38,639 nucleotides of DNA from Caryophanales bacterium UBA4365. Lineage in GTDB: Bacteria; Bacillota_I; Bacilli_A; RFN20; CAG-826. Below are positions 24,858-33,213 of this stretch, piece after piece. The DNA is taken from positions 1-38,639 of the forward strand of contig DGSJ01000054.1 of assembly GCA_002393905.1 (NCBI GenBank). Direction: 5' to 3'. Position 1 is the stretch's first letter. Every line of letters begins with the position of its first letter. A program made the position numbers and the translations under genes. The notes below the pieces were generated by a model that was not told where the DNA came from, did not search any database, and was given only the letters and a program-made list of their open reading frames with translations.

Positions 24858-26574
24858 ATTCAAATTTTGATTCATCAAATCCTTTGAGGATTTTTCTTAA
24901 TGGGCGAATCACTTTCGCGACATTGCCATCCTCGAATGGATTTCTTAGATGAGCTTTTTCTAAGAGATGAACGAATGGATATTTACCACCCATTTTGCAG
25001 AGTTTGATGTACTTTTTCCAAGCTTTTTCTCTGTTCTTTGTTGACTCAACATAGAACTGGAAGGCGCAAACTTGAGCAAGGGTGTAATCGATGTAATAGA
25101 ACGGAGATCCAAAGATATGGGATTGTCTCATCCACCATCCACCATGTCCAGCAGCTTTCATTTCCTTTGGATACTTCTTTTGTGGAAGGTATCTAGATTC
25201 AATTTCTTTAAATGCAGCACATCGTTCTTCGTGAGTTGCAGTTGGGTGCTTATAAACCCAGTGTTGGAATTCATCAATAGTAATTCCATATGGTAAGAAG
25301 CAGATGGAATCACTTAAGTGATAATAACGATATTTTTCCGCATCTTTTCCAAAGAAGAGTTCCATCCATGGAGTAGCGAAATATTCCATTGACATAGAAT
25401 GAATTTCGCAAGATTCAAGAGTTGGAGAACGGTATTCACTTGGTTTGATATTACGGGATAAATAACCTTGTAATGCGTGACCAAATTCATGGGTTAACAC
25501 ATCAACATCGTGAGGTGTTCCATTGAAGTTAGAAAAGATGAACGGATATTTGTATTCATCAAAGAAAGTCATGTAGCCTCCAGGTTGTTTACCAGGGCGA
25601 GCTTCTAAATCAAGAAGATGACGTTCGTTCATGAAATCCCAGAATTCACCGGTAATTGGTGACATTTCGTGGTACATTTTGCCAGCGCTTTCCACTAAAT
25701 AATGGGAATCTCCAGCTAATTTTGGATTACCACTCTTGAAGAACAAGTTGTAATCGTAGTTATACATCTTATTAAATGGAATACCGATTCGTTTTGCTTG
25801 AGCACGGTATAACTTTTGAGCAACAGGAACAACTTCCTTCGCGATTTGCTTACGATAGTTAGCAACCATTTCTGGATTATAATCAACACGACCTAAAGAG
25901 AGATAACCAAGTTCAGTGAAGTCTTCAAAGCCAAGTTTTTTAGCAGCCTTGTCTCTTAATAAAACGAGTTTTCCATAGATATCGCCAATTTCTTGTTCGT
26001 GATCTTGGAAGAATTTATCCACCGCAATAGCCGCCTCTTTTCTTGTTTCGCGGTCAGCGCTAGAAGAGAATTTTCCCATTTGTGGGATGTTATAGGTTTG
26101 ACCTCTAAATTCGATTTGAGCAGAACCCATAACTCGGTCATATTGGGAACTTAATTTATTAATTTCAACAAGTTCTGGAATGATTTTTTCATCAAATGAT
26201 TTGAGTTCGTTTTCAATCATTTGGAAGTAGTATGAACCATACTTTTCTTCGATTTGTTTACGATATGGAAGAGCAACAAGAACTTTGTTCCACTCGTTAG
26301 CTAAATTAGAAATAAGAGGTGAAATTTCATCAACTAAATCTTGGTATTTAGCAATGACTTCGTCTTGAGTATTTAAAGTAAAACGAACAGAAATAATTCC
26401 GAAGTTTGTGCCCATTTTTGAGCCAAATCTTTCATAAGCTTTTATAACCTTAAATCCGGTTTCAAAATCAGGAGCAGCTTTTAGCTGTTCAATAAATGAT
26501 TTCATCTTTTTCTCAATTTGTTTAAATGAGAATTTTTGTATAGGAATATCTTCAAATTTAATTGTCTTTTCCAT
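24856..26574 (-). CDS. M3 family oligoendopeptidase
   Basis: 572 residues with no signal peptide, so cytoplasmic. The zinc site is LTHEFGHALQGYLS (HEFGH at about 364-368), and the third ligand Glu lies in the following SPTLESCEIHSMSMEYF helix. This is the M3 oligoendopeptidase group (related to PepF), which trims short peptides. AAAGGA precedes the ATG. It starts 18 bp after the clostripain-like gene, so both are on one transcript: an extracellular protease plus an intracellular peptide degrader. Confidence 0.9.
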   Translation of the reverse strand: MEKTIKFEDIPIQKFSFKQIEKKMKSFIEQLKAAPDFETGFKVIKAYERFGSKMGTNFGIISVRFTLNTQDEVIAKYQDLVDEISPLISNLANEWNKVLVALPYRKQIEEKYGSYYFQMIENELKSFDEKIIPELVEINKLSSQYDRVMGSAQIEFRGQTYNIPQMGKFSSSADRETRKEAAIAVDKFFQDHEQEIGDIYGKLVLLRDKAAKKLGFEDFTELGYLSLGRVDYNPEMVANYRKQIAKEVVPVAQKLYRAQAKRIGIPFNKMYNYDYNLFFKSGNPKLAGDSHYLVESAGKMYHEMSPITGEFWDFMNERHLLDLEARPGKQPGGYMTFFDEYKYPFIFSNFNGTPHDVDVLTHEFGHALQGYLSRNIKPSEYRSPTLESCEIHSMSMEYFATPWMELFFGKDAEKYRYYHLSDSICFLPYGITIDEFQHWVYKHPTATHEERCAAFKEIESRYLPQKKYPKEMKAAGHGGWWMRQSHIFGSPFYYIDYTLAQVCAFQFYVESTKNREKAWKKYIKLCKMGGKYPFVHLLEKAHLRNPFEDGNVAKVIRPLRKILKGFDESKFE

Positions 26575-26592
26575 TTCTATGATCCTTTCTTA

Positions 26593-29028
26593 TTAATACC
26601 AACTAAATGTTCCGTAATTACGGTTCATGTCACACCAAGTAGTAAATTTCGAGGTATAGACATAGTCGGTGTGGTTGTAATTTGATTTGCTAATTTGCAT
26701 GGTATAGCCAGATGGAGCAAAAGCAACAAAGGCATTTAATCCTGATGGCTTTTTGGATTGATAATCACTACAACTATTACAGTATTCGTTTGATGCAATT
26801 AAGTTATCAAAAGCACTAACAACCGTTGATGTTTCCGCAGCGCCTAAATTTAGAAGTAAGCCACGCATATCGACATCGCCGAAGCATGCTTTATCCCACT
26901 CAGAGAAACGAAGGGTATTTAAAGCTTTATTCTTAACATTGTCAAACGACTCTTGATTATCGTAACCAGCAGTAAATTCGTTAAAGGCATTAATAAATGC
27001 TGACATATTATCAAGCTTAATTGCTGATAAAACTTGCTTATTGCGATAGTTATTTCCATATGCGCTAACAAAATCTTCGCAAATTGTATTAAGTAAATCA
27101 GTAGTGACTAATTCTGTGCCATCCTCAACATTTCGATAAAGCTTACTGACCCAGTTGGTGTAAGACCAGCCGTTTCCATCTTCTAGTTCTTGTGAAGCAA
27201 TTTGATAGTGGAAATAATCAGCGTTAATAGAAGCAATATCAGCCACCTGCATCGTACAGCAGTCATAACCAATCCACTCTAATTTTGTTTTACTAGAACC
27301 AGTTCCAAGAACTTTCTGTAAGGCTCGGTAAAGTTCGGCTGGAGTCAATGCATCGTTATAATAATTTTCGTCATTACAGCACCCATTCATTCCGCCGCCA
27401 TGGTTCCAAAGAATAACTCCAGTTTTATCAGCTGGATAGTTTGTAAGACCCCATTGTAAGAATGATTCAAATGTGGATGATTCTCCCATGCTAGAATCAG
27501 TTGGTTGTTGATTAGCACTGACTCTTTCAAGTTTTGCAGAGCTATTCAATTTCCAACGAGTTAAGGCTGTAGGAATTTTACTAGCATCACTTGTGATCAT
27601 TTTTGAAGAAGAACTCCAAGAAGTTGTACCACCAGTTTCAAGAACAATATTTACATCATCTGGTATAGCGCCAGCTTTAACAATTTCTTTTAAATCTGTT
27701 GTAGCATAACCAAATCCAGATTCAAGATCTGATCCACAAACATAAAGAAGAATTGTATAAGCATCCTGACTGGAAGGTTCAATGACACTAATTTGTGCTG
27801 TAGCACTCTTATATGTGCCATCTGGGTTTTTAAAGACGGATGTTGCAGTAATTGTGACTGGTCCGCCAATTTGCTTACCAGTAATTTCACCGGTTGATGG
27901 ATTAATTTCAGCAATCGATGGATTAGATGAACTCCATGTGACTGCTTTTTGAGCAGGAGTTAATCCTGTTCCTAAAACAGTTGCTTCGGCTATAGTTGTT
28001 TTTCCTTCTTTCACTTTATCAGCAACGCTAATCGAAATGTTTGAGACTCTTGGAGTAGTATCATTAACGCTAATTTTGACGCTCGCAAACTTTGTAGAAT
28101 CAAAGGTTGAAGTTGCAGTAATTGTTACTGGGGAAATGGTTAAAGCTTTTGCTGAAACTAATCCAGTAGAAGCATTAACTTCGATCTTATTTGGATCACT
28201 ACTTGTCCATGTTACAGATTCTGGAGCACCATATGTAACAGAAACTTTAGCAGTAAATTGCACGGATTTTTTGTTTAGTGGTTCATATAAATCAAGGGCA
28301 TAGGAACCGGAGACTTCTTCACTGCCGTTCATGATTTTGACACTTTCAATTGTTGGAGTTGTATTAACGACTCTTACAGTAACAGTGTACTTTTTGCTTG
28401 GATCTTTAGCTGACGAAGCAGTAACAATTCCGTTACCTACTTTTGTTGCAGTTACTAGACCATTTTTATCAACGCTAAAGCAATCATAACCATTATAAGT
28501 CCAGTTAACTAATTGACTTGGCGAATTCTTGCCTAAAACGGTTGCTGTTAATTGAAGGGTGCTTTCTGTTTTTAAGTCAATCACTGGTTCAGCAGGATTA
28601 ACAACAACACCTTCAATGACAGGAACATCATTTATTACGCTAATTCGGCAAGTTGCATAAGCTTCTTCATTTGATTTAGAAATAGCAGAAATCGTTGCTT
28701 CACCGATACCAACAGCAGAAACAACACCGTTTTCAACGGTAACAATTGATTGATTGGATGTAACCCAAGAAACAGTGCGGTCATAGTTGCCAATTCCACT
28801 AACAGTAGCAATTAATGTTTCAACTGTATAAGGATTTTCTTGGTTTAAATTAAAATTGATTTCTTCACGATTAAAACTAACAGCTGTAACTTCACTAATA
28901 ACTCCTTGCCCCGAGGTCAAAGACGTAGAAGGGATTTCTGAAGACGGTTGTTGTCTCCTTCTTGGTGTACCAGCTGTACATCCCGCAAGAAGCAGAGCCG
29001 ATAATGTTAGAGCAATCAATTTCTTCAT
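26593..29028 (-). CDS. Clostripain-family (C11) cysteine protease lipoprotein with Big2-like repeats
   Basis: 811 residues. A lipoprotein signal with lipobox LLLAGC (Cys at about 17) is followed by a Ser/Pro/Arg-rich linker (about 18-45). Four Ig-like Big2 repeats span about 45-420; the W-[ST]-S-[SN]-[DNQ]-x-x-[IK] motif recurs (VSWVTSNQSIVTV, VTWTSSDPNKIEV, VTWSSSNPSIAEI). The C11 domain (about 424-811) has TILLYVCGSDLES, the catalytic His in ILWNHGGG (about 540) and Cys in GYDCCTMQ (about 588). Clostripain cleaves after Arg and matures autocatalytically. The Big2 stalk probably lifts the protease off the membrane. The gene heads an operon with the M3 peptidase. Confidence 0.9.
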   Translation of the reverse strand: MKKLIALTLSALLLAGCTAGTPRRRQQPSSEIPSTSLTSGQGVISEVTAVSFNREEINFNLNQENPYTVETLIATVSGIGNYDRTVSWVTSNQSIVTVENGVVSAVGIGEATISAISKSNEEAYATCRISVINDVPVIEGVVVNPAEPVIDLKTESTLQLTATVLGKNSPSQLVNWTYNGYDCFSVDKNGLVTATKVGNGIVTASSAKDPSKKYTVTVRVVNTTPTIESVKIMNGSEEVSGSYALDLYEPLNKKSVQFTAKVSVTYGAPESVTWTSSDPNKIEVNASTGLVSAKALTISPVTITATSTFDSTKFASVKISVNDTTPRVSNISISVADKVKEGKTTIAEATVLGTGLTPAQKAVTWSSSNPSIAEINPSTGEITGKQIGGPVTITATSVFKNPDGTYKSATAQISVIEPSSQDAYTILLYVCGSDLESGFGYATTDLKEIVKAGAIPDDVNIVLETGGTTSWSSSSKMITSDASKIPTALTRWKLNSSAKLERVSANQQPTDSSMGESSTFESFLQWGLTNYPADKTGVILWNHGGGMNGCCNDENYYNDALTPAELYRALQKVLGTGSSKTKLEWIGYDCCTMQVADIASINADYFHYQIASQELEDGNGWSYTNWVSKLYRNVEDGTELVTTDLLNTICEDFVSAYGNNYRNKQVLSAIKLDNMSAFINAFNEFTAGYDNQESFDNVKNKALNTLRFSEWDKACFGDVDMRGLLLNLGAAETSTVVSAFDNLIASNEYCNSCSDYQSKKPSGLNAFVAFAPSGYTMQISKSNYNHTDYVYTSKFTTWCDMNRNYGTFSWY

Positions 29029-29092
29029 AACTTTTTTCTTCCACCCTTTTGGAGTGGAAAATTATTTTAGAATATTTTTATTTATAAAACAA
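29029..29092 (-). promoter_or_regulatory. Protease operon promoter with a 5'-terminal hairpin leader
   Basis: Minus strand: TTGTTT (plus 29087-29092), 17-bp spacer, TAAAAT (29064-29069). The predicted start is near 29057. The leader then folds as TTCCACTCC, AAAA, GGGTGGAA (plus 29039-29059), so the mRNA would begin with a hairpin that also holds the only SD-like bases (GGGTGG). Confidence 0.5.
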
Positions 29093-29147
29093 TCAAATAA
29101 ACACATGTTTTGTGTTTTTTGAATGCGATATAGCGATTAATACCAAA

Positions 29148-29175
29148 TAAAAAAAGCAGAGCAATTAAACTCTGC
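29148..29175 (-). terminator. Intrinsic terminator after tRNA-Gly(CCC)
   Basis: Minus strand: GCAGAG, loop TTTAATTG, CTCTGC, then TTTTTTTATT. Confidence 0.85.
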
Positions 29176-29179
29176 AAAT

Positions 29180-29253
29180 TGGAGCACCTGGCGGGAATCG
29201 AACCCGTACAATCAGCTTGGGAAGCTGATGTTCTACCACTAAACTACAGGTGC
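29180..29253 (-). tRNA. tRNA-Gly (anticodon CCC)
   Basis: 74 nt including CCA. Acceptor GCACCTG/CAGGTGC, anticodon stem TCAGC/GCTGA with loop TTCCCAA (anticodon CCC), T-loop GGTTCGATTCC. A terminator lies only about 4 nt before its 5' end and another directly after it. Confidence 0.95.
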
Positions 29254-29256
29254 ATA

Positions 29257-29284
29257 GAAAAAGCCTACAAATCGTAGGCTTTTA
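29257..29284 (-). terminator. Intrinsic terminator between the DUF2188 protein gene and tRNA-Gly(CCC)
   Basis: Minus strand: AAAAGCCTAC, loop GATTT, GTAGGCTTTTT. The T-tract ends about 4 nt before the mature tRNA-Gly 5' end. Confidence 0.85.
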
Positions 29285-29292
29285 ATTAAAAA

Positions 29293-30660
29293 TTAAAGAG
29301 AACTAATTTTGCCTTCGGAATCATGAAGACGAACAGCGACGCCATAGACACGTTTCACTGCTTGACCATATTTGATGGCTTCTTCTTCTGAATCATAGAC
29401 AGCAAAAGGCTTCTTTTCACCAACTTGTTTCAGTTGGTATTTACCTTCTTTGTTCTTAGAGATGTGCACTGGTTTATCACTACTGACCTTTGGTGCTTCA
29501 ACCTCTTCTTCAACTTTTTCTTCTGGTTTTTCTTCTGGAACACGGATGATTTCTTCAACGTATTCAACTGGTTCTTCCTCTTCATGTTCACGGAAGAATG
29601 GAAGGTCGACATATTCGTCATCTTCCTCTTCGTGGTTTGGACCATTGTAATGGCTCATAGCACGAACAATTTCGAGCTCTTCTTCGCTAAGTTCATCATC
29701 TTCTTGAGGTTTGCTATTTAAGAAAGCATGAATACTTTCAGGAACAGGTTCTTCTTCGGCTTCAACCTTTGGCTGACAGTTACGAAGTGCTTCAATAATA
29801 CGAAGTTCATCATCTGTATAAATTGCTTCATCTTCGTGACTTGGAACAAAGTTTGGATCAAACATTGGAAGTGTTTCTCCTTGTTCTTCAGCTTCGTGTT
29901 TTGCATCTAACCAAGCAAGAATTTCTTCTGGAATTTCATCTTCATAACGATACTTTGAAGCAGCTAAAATAGCATCAATTTCATCGTCACGGACATAGTG
30001 TCCTTTTAAGACATGGTTTTCACCACGTTCAATGTGGTCAACCTTATGTTTAATAACTTCTGGTTCACGTTCAATATGGTGTGATTGTTTTTCAAACAAA
30101 ACTGGTGGGAGATCGTCATAGTTAATTTCGACCTCTTCCTTTTCTTTTGCTTTAGCAGCTTTCTTAGCAGCTTTACGAGCCTTAGCGGCCTTAAACATAA
30201 TAATGACGTGGATAACAAATGCCGCAATGAATAAGACAATTGCGCCAATCTCAACGTATTGCATAATCACATAACCGGCATTATCAATTTCCGCAGCAAC
30301 AGCAGCGGCATTAAAAACAGCATCAACAAAAACGCCTAAAGCGCCAAATGTTAATGTAATAACAGCGATAAATCCGAATAAAATACCAATGAGACGTTTT
30401 TTAACGATTCCAAAAACGATCCAAAGGACAAGTAAAAGCGATCCAACAAGTGGAGCGACAAGCATGATTATAATAGCAAGTCCAAATAGTTCAATTGCAG
30501 CTGAGAAATCTTTGAAGATATCACCAAGTTTTTCAAAAATTCCACCAAAATCAAACTCAGCACCAGGTAAAGGTGAGACTAGTGGATAAACTAGTGGCAA
30601 AATGGCAGCAACCACCGCAACAGGAATGAGGATTGCTAAGACGATTTTTAATACTTTCAT
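29293..30660 (-). CDS. Membrane protein with long acidic linker and C-terminal DUF2188-like domain
   Basis: 455 residues. Four membrane helices lie in about 1-165. A Lys/Ala-rich stretch (KARKAAKKAAKAKEK) is followed by a very acidic, probably disordered linker (about 180-390) rich in EEE and DDE runs. The C-terminal domain (about 392-450) reads VHISKNKEGKYQLKQVGEKK then SEEEAIKYGQAV and the ending VRLHDSEGKISSL, the DUF2188 pattern, a small alpha/beta unit of unknown function. AAGGAAGG precedes the ATG and a TATAAT -10 lies at 30690-30695. The plan parallels the gene at 16102-17385. Confidence 0.7.
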   Translation of the reverse strand: MKVLKIVLAILIPVAVVAAILPLVYPLVSPLPGAEFDFGGIFEKLGDIFKDFSAAIELFGLAIIIMLVAPLVGSLLLVLWIVFGIVKKRLIGILFGFIAVITLTFGALGVFVDAVFNAAAVAAEIDNAGYVIMQYVEIGAIVLFIAAFVIHVIIMFKAAKARKAAKKAAKAKEKEEVEINYDDLPPVLFEKQSHHIEREPEVIKHKVDHIERGENHVLKGHYVRDDEIDAILAASKYRYEDEIPEEILAWLDAKHEAEEQGETLPMFDPNFVPSHEDEAIYTDDELRIIEALRNCQPKVEAEEEPVPESIHAFLNSKPQEDDELSEEELEIVRAMSHYNGPNHEEEDDEYVDLPFFREHEEEEPVEYVEEIIRVPEEKPEEKVEEEVEAPKVSSDKPVHISKNKEGKYQLKQVGEKKPFAVYDSEEEAIKYGQAVKRVYGVAVRLHDSEGKISSL

Positions 30661-30689
30661 AAGAAAAAACCTTCCTTTTATGCGCTAAC

Positions 30690-30695
30690 ATTATA
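30690..30695 (-). promoter_or_regulatory. -10 box of the membrane/DUF2188 protein gene
   Basis: Minus-strand TATAAT, about 30 nt before the ATG. A normal leader with SD AAGGAAGG follows. Confidence 0.55.
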
Positions 30696-30713
30696 ACACG
30701 CACACACCAAAAG

Positions 30714-30744
30714 CAAAATAAAAACTCCAGCAAACACTGGAGTA
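30714..30744 (-). terminator. Intrinsic terminator after the tRNA-Thr/tRNA-Val pair
   Basis: Minus strand: ACTCCAG, loop TGTTTG, CTGGAGT, then TTTTATTTTG. Confidence 0.85.
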
Positions 30745-30754
30745 TTTATGTTTT

Positions 30755-30830
30755 TGGTGGATGCTACAGGGCTCGAACCTGTGACCTTCTGTACGTCAAA
30801 CAGATGCTCTCCCAGCTGAGCTAAACATCC
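30755..30830 (-). tRNA. tRNA-Val (anticodon GAC)
   Basis: 76 nt including CCA. Acceptor GGATGTT/AGCATCC, anticodon stem TCTGT/ACAGA with loop TTGACGT (anticodon GAC), T-arm GGTTCGAGCCC. It follows tRNA-Thr by 9 nt in one unit. Confidence 0.94.
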
Positions 30831-30839
30831 ATGGGAATT

Positions 30840-30915
30840 TGGTGCCGTCAGACGGAATTGAACCATCGACCTACTGATTACGAGACAGTTGCTCTACCTG
30901 CTGAGCTATGACGGC
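30840..30915 (-). tRNA. tRNA-Thr (anticodon CGT)
   Basis: 76 nt including CCA. Acceptor GCCGTCA/TGACGGC, anticodon loop CTCGTAA (anticodon CGT). The anticodon stem has a T-T mismatch at its loop end (pair 31-39). A TATAAT -10 lies upstream at plus 30926-30931. Confidence 0.93.
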
Positions 30916-30991
30916 AGAGGGCGTGATTATATTAAATGATTCCTTAGAACATTTCAATAATAACTTTTGAAATCTTTAGCTCAAAAATCAA

Positions 30992-31786
30992 TTAATAAAG
31001 TTTTCCGACCACCCAGTTAAAAAATCTGGTTGGGAAAATCTTGGCTAAGAAACAGAATAATTTGTATTTTCCACCACCGACATAAAGTGGTTTTACCCGA
31101 GATTTGCTGGTTATTTTGCATAATTTCTTCGCCATTTTGTCAGGACTCATTCCGTGTGTTTCGTCGTGTTCCATGGTCTTAATTGATTTGTCTAAACGAG
31201 TATAGACATCACTACCTTCGATCGACTTTTCTCGAGCAGCAGTAAAGCCGGTTGAAACATCTCCTGGCATTAAAGCACAAACAGAAATATGGAATGGACG
31301 GAGTTCATTAGCTAAAGCAAGTGTTAATGAATTCATTGCTGCTTTAGCGGCACTATAGAAACTCTGGAATGGGATTGAGAAAATAGCAGCGACTGAACTA
31401 ACAAAGATGATTCGACCACGTTGTTCTTTTCTCATATGAGGAACAACAGCCTTCACCACATTTAATGCACCAAAAAAGTTCACATCAAATTGCTTTTTAG
31501 CGTCTTCAGTCTTCGTGAATTCGATTGGTCCTGAAATACCAAAACCGGCATTATTGATTAAAACATCAATATGACCTTGTTCACTGATAACTTGTTCAAT
31601 GGCAGCTTTGACTGTATCTTCGTTTGTGACATCACAAAAAATGTGCTTTACGCCATCAAAAGATTTGCCTGAACGAGATAACTCATAGACAACGTGTCCT
31701 TTGGATGCAAAAAGTTTCACTGTGGCTAAACCAATGCCACTAGATCCACCTGTTAAAACGATGACCTTAGTCTTCTGTTTTTTCAT
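30992..31786 (-). CDS. SDR oxidoreductase, candidate 3-ketosphinganine reductase
   Basis: 264 residues. TGGSSGIG at about 12-19, NNAGFG at about 87, catalytic VSSVAA and YSAAK (about 155-159). After the core comes a basic segment and a hydrophobic, amphipathic tail (KLFCFLAKIFPTRFFNWVVG), which could hold the enzyme on the membrane, as in ketosphinganine reductases. The ATG lies 20 bp inside the end of the SPT-like gene, so the two are translationally coupled. The SDR class is certain; the substrate is inferred from the partner gene. Alternatives are another membrane-associated ketone reductase or a fatty-acid type SDR. Confidence 0.8.
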   Translation of the reverse strand: MKKQKTKVIVLTGGSSGIGLATVKLFASKGHVVYELSRSGKSFDGVKHIFCDVTNEDTVKAAIEQVISEQGHIDVLINNAGFGISGPIEFTKTEDAKKQFDVNFFGALNVVKAVVPHMRKEQRGRIIFVSSVAAIFSIPFQSFYSAAKAAMNSLTLALANELRPFHISVCALMPGDVSTGFTAAREKSIEGSDVYTRLDKSIKTMEHDETHGMSPDKMAKKLCKITSKSRVKPLYVGGGKYKLFCFLAKIFPTRFFNWVVGKLY

Positions 31787-32948
31787 TATTTACGACTTCA
31801 GCAATAATATCCGCTGCTTCATCGATGAGTTTTTCATTATGTGTGGCCATTAAGGTAACACGTAATAAACATTCACCTTCAGGTGCAGCTGGAGAAACTA
31901 CTGGATTAACATAAACTCCTTTTTCAAAGAGTTTTTGAGCAATAATAAATGTTCTACGAGCAGTGTATGTATAAATTGGAACGATTGGAGTTGAAGCTTC
32001 AACGATTTGAAGTCCTCTCTTGCGGAAGGCATCACGGGCATAGTCTCCAAGTTCTTTTAAACGAGTAACCATCTCTGGTCTAGCTTCAAGTTCTCTTAAT
32101 GCTTGAAGTGCCGAGGCAGTAGAAGCTGGAGTTAATGAAGCAGAGAAAATGAATGGACGAGAGACGTGACGGACATAGTCACAAACCTTCTTTGAAGCCG
32201 CCATACATCCTCCGATGGATGCTAAGGACTTCGAGAAGGTATTCATAATGACATCGACCTGGTCTTCTAGACCAAAGTATGAAGCAGTACCACGACCACC
32301 TTCACCTAAAACACCTAAGCTATGAGCATCGTCAACCATGACACGAGCGCCATATTTCTTTGCCAATGCGCAGATTTCTGGAAGCTTGCAGATATCTCCT
32401 CTCATTGAGAAGACACCATCAGTAACAATTAAGATACCAGCGGTTTGAGGAATACTTTTAAGTTGGGCTTCTAAGTCTTCCATATCGCTGTGACGATATC
32501 TTAAAACTTTGGCATAGCTGAGTTTACAGGCATCATAGATGGAAGCGTGGTTTTCACGGTCATTTAGAATGTAATCTCCAAATCCAGCTAGGGCAGAAAT
32601 AATACCTAAGTTAGATTGGAAACCAGTCGAAAAGACCACTGCATCTTCTTTGTGTAAGAATTTAGCGATTTCGCCTTCTAATTCTTTGTGTAAATCTAAA
32701 GTTCCATTAAGGAAGCGGGAACCGGAACAACCAGAACCATACTTTTCTAAAGCTTTGATCCCGGCATCAATAACGTTTTGGTTTTCGGTTAAGCCAAGAT
32801 AGTTATTTGAACCAAGCATAATAACGCGATGGCCTTCCATAACTACTTCTGGGGCTTGTCTAGACTGTAATTCGTGAAAGTATGGGTAGATACCTTCTTT
32901 ACGAGCCATTTCAAGCAATGGGTGATTGTATTTTGAAAATAAATCCAT
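31767..32948 (-). CDS. Alpha-oxoamine synthase, serine palmitoyltransferase-like
   Basis: 393 residues from the ATG at 32948, with GAGGT 8 nt upstream. A PLP enzyme of the AOS family: SNNYLGL, GSGCSGSRFLNGTLDLHKEL, NDRENHASIYDA (His stacking on PLP), VDDAHSLGVLG (PLP Asp) and the Schiff-base Lys in NTFSKSLASIGG. The TFSKS motif and GSGCSGSRFLNGTLDLH match bacterial serine palmitoyltransferases such as the Bacteroides enzyme better than Kbl (TLGKA) or BioF (TFGKA). SPT condenses serine with palmitoyl-CoA to 3-ketosphinganine, and the overlapping SDR would reduce it. No Tdh or biotin gene is adjacent. Function is not proven. Confidence 0.75.
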   Translation of the reverse strand: MDLFSKYNHPLLEMARKEGIYPYFHELQSRQAPEVVMEGHRVIMLGSNNYLGLTENQNVIDAGIKALEKYGSGCSGSRFLNGTLDLHKELEGEIAKFLHKEDAVVFSTGFQSNLGIISALAGFGDYILNDRENHASIYDACKLSYAKVLRYRHSDMEDLEAQLKSIPQTAGILIVTDGVFSMRGDICKLPEICALAKKYGARVMVDDAHSLGVLGEGGRGTASYFGLEDQVDVIMNTFSKSLASIGGCMAASKKVCDYVRHVSRPFIFSASLTPASTASALQALRELEARPEMVTRLKELGDYARDAFRKRGLQIVEASTPIVPIYTYTARRTFIIAQKLFEKGVYVNPVVSPAAPEGECLLRVTLMATHNEKLIDEAADIIAEVVNNEKTED

Positions 32949-32981
32949 TGTTCTAACCTCACTTTTCAAAAAAGCACGAGT

Positions 32982-33011
32982 ATTATATTCATAAAATATG
33001 AAACTGTAAAA
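32982..33011 (-). promoter_or_regulatory. Promoter of the SPT-like/SDR operon
   Basis: Minus strand: TTTACA (plus 33006-33011), 18-bp spacer, TATAAT (32982-32987). The ATG follows about 33 nt after the -10 with an SD (GAGGT). Confidence 0.65.
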
Positions 33012-33069
33012 CATTTTCTTTCAAATATATAAAATAATTTGAGAATTGCTGGAGATAAATTTAATGAGC

Positions 33070-33098
33070 AAATAAAAAAAAGATTGTTAACAATCTCC
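33070..33098 (-). terminator. Intrinsic terminator after the AlbA_2/pRiA4b-type operon
   Basis: Minus strand: AGATTG, TTAA, CAATCT followed by TTTTTT. It lies about 115 bp after the stop codon of the 33214 gene. Confidence 0.7.
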
Positions 33099-33126
33099 TT
33101 TTGTCTAAGTACTACGAGAATGATAC

Positions 33127-33180
33127 AAAGAACTTTTTATGGGGCAAAAGAACTTTTTTGGCCTAATAAACTTTTATTTT
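33127..33180. repeat. Short direct repeats with about 20-bp period
   Basis: AAAGAACTTTTT occurs at 33127-33138 and again at 33147-33158; a weaker copy (AATAAACTTTTA) follows from about 33165. The repeats lie in the 3' untranslated region of the 33214 gene, before the terminator. No function is evident. Confidence 0.4.
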
Positions 33181-33213
33181 ATCTTTACAAAAAGTTTTTC
33201 ACTGTTGCTTATT

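Noticed and set aside
31767..32948. Glycine C-acetyltransferase (Kbl) or BioF
   Set aside because: TFSKS at the PLP lysine, no tdh or biotin genes nearby and an SDR partner point to SPT; kept as the main alternative.
32949..33014. Longer N-terminus for the SPT-like protein starting at 33014
   Set aside because: The added codons run through the predicted -10 and spacer; the ATG at 32948 has an SD and matches the family start.
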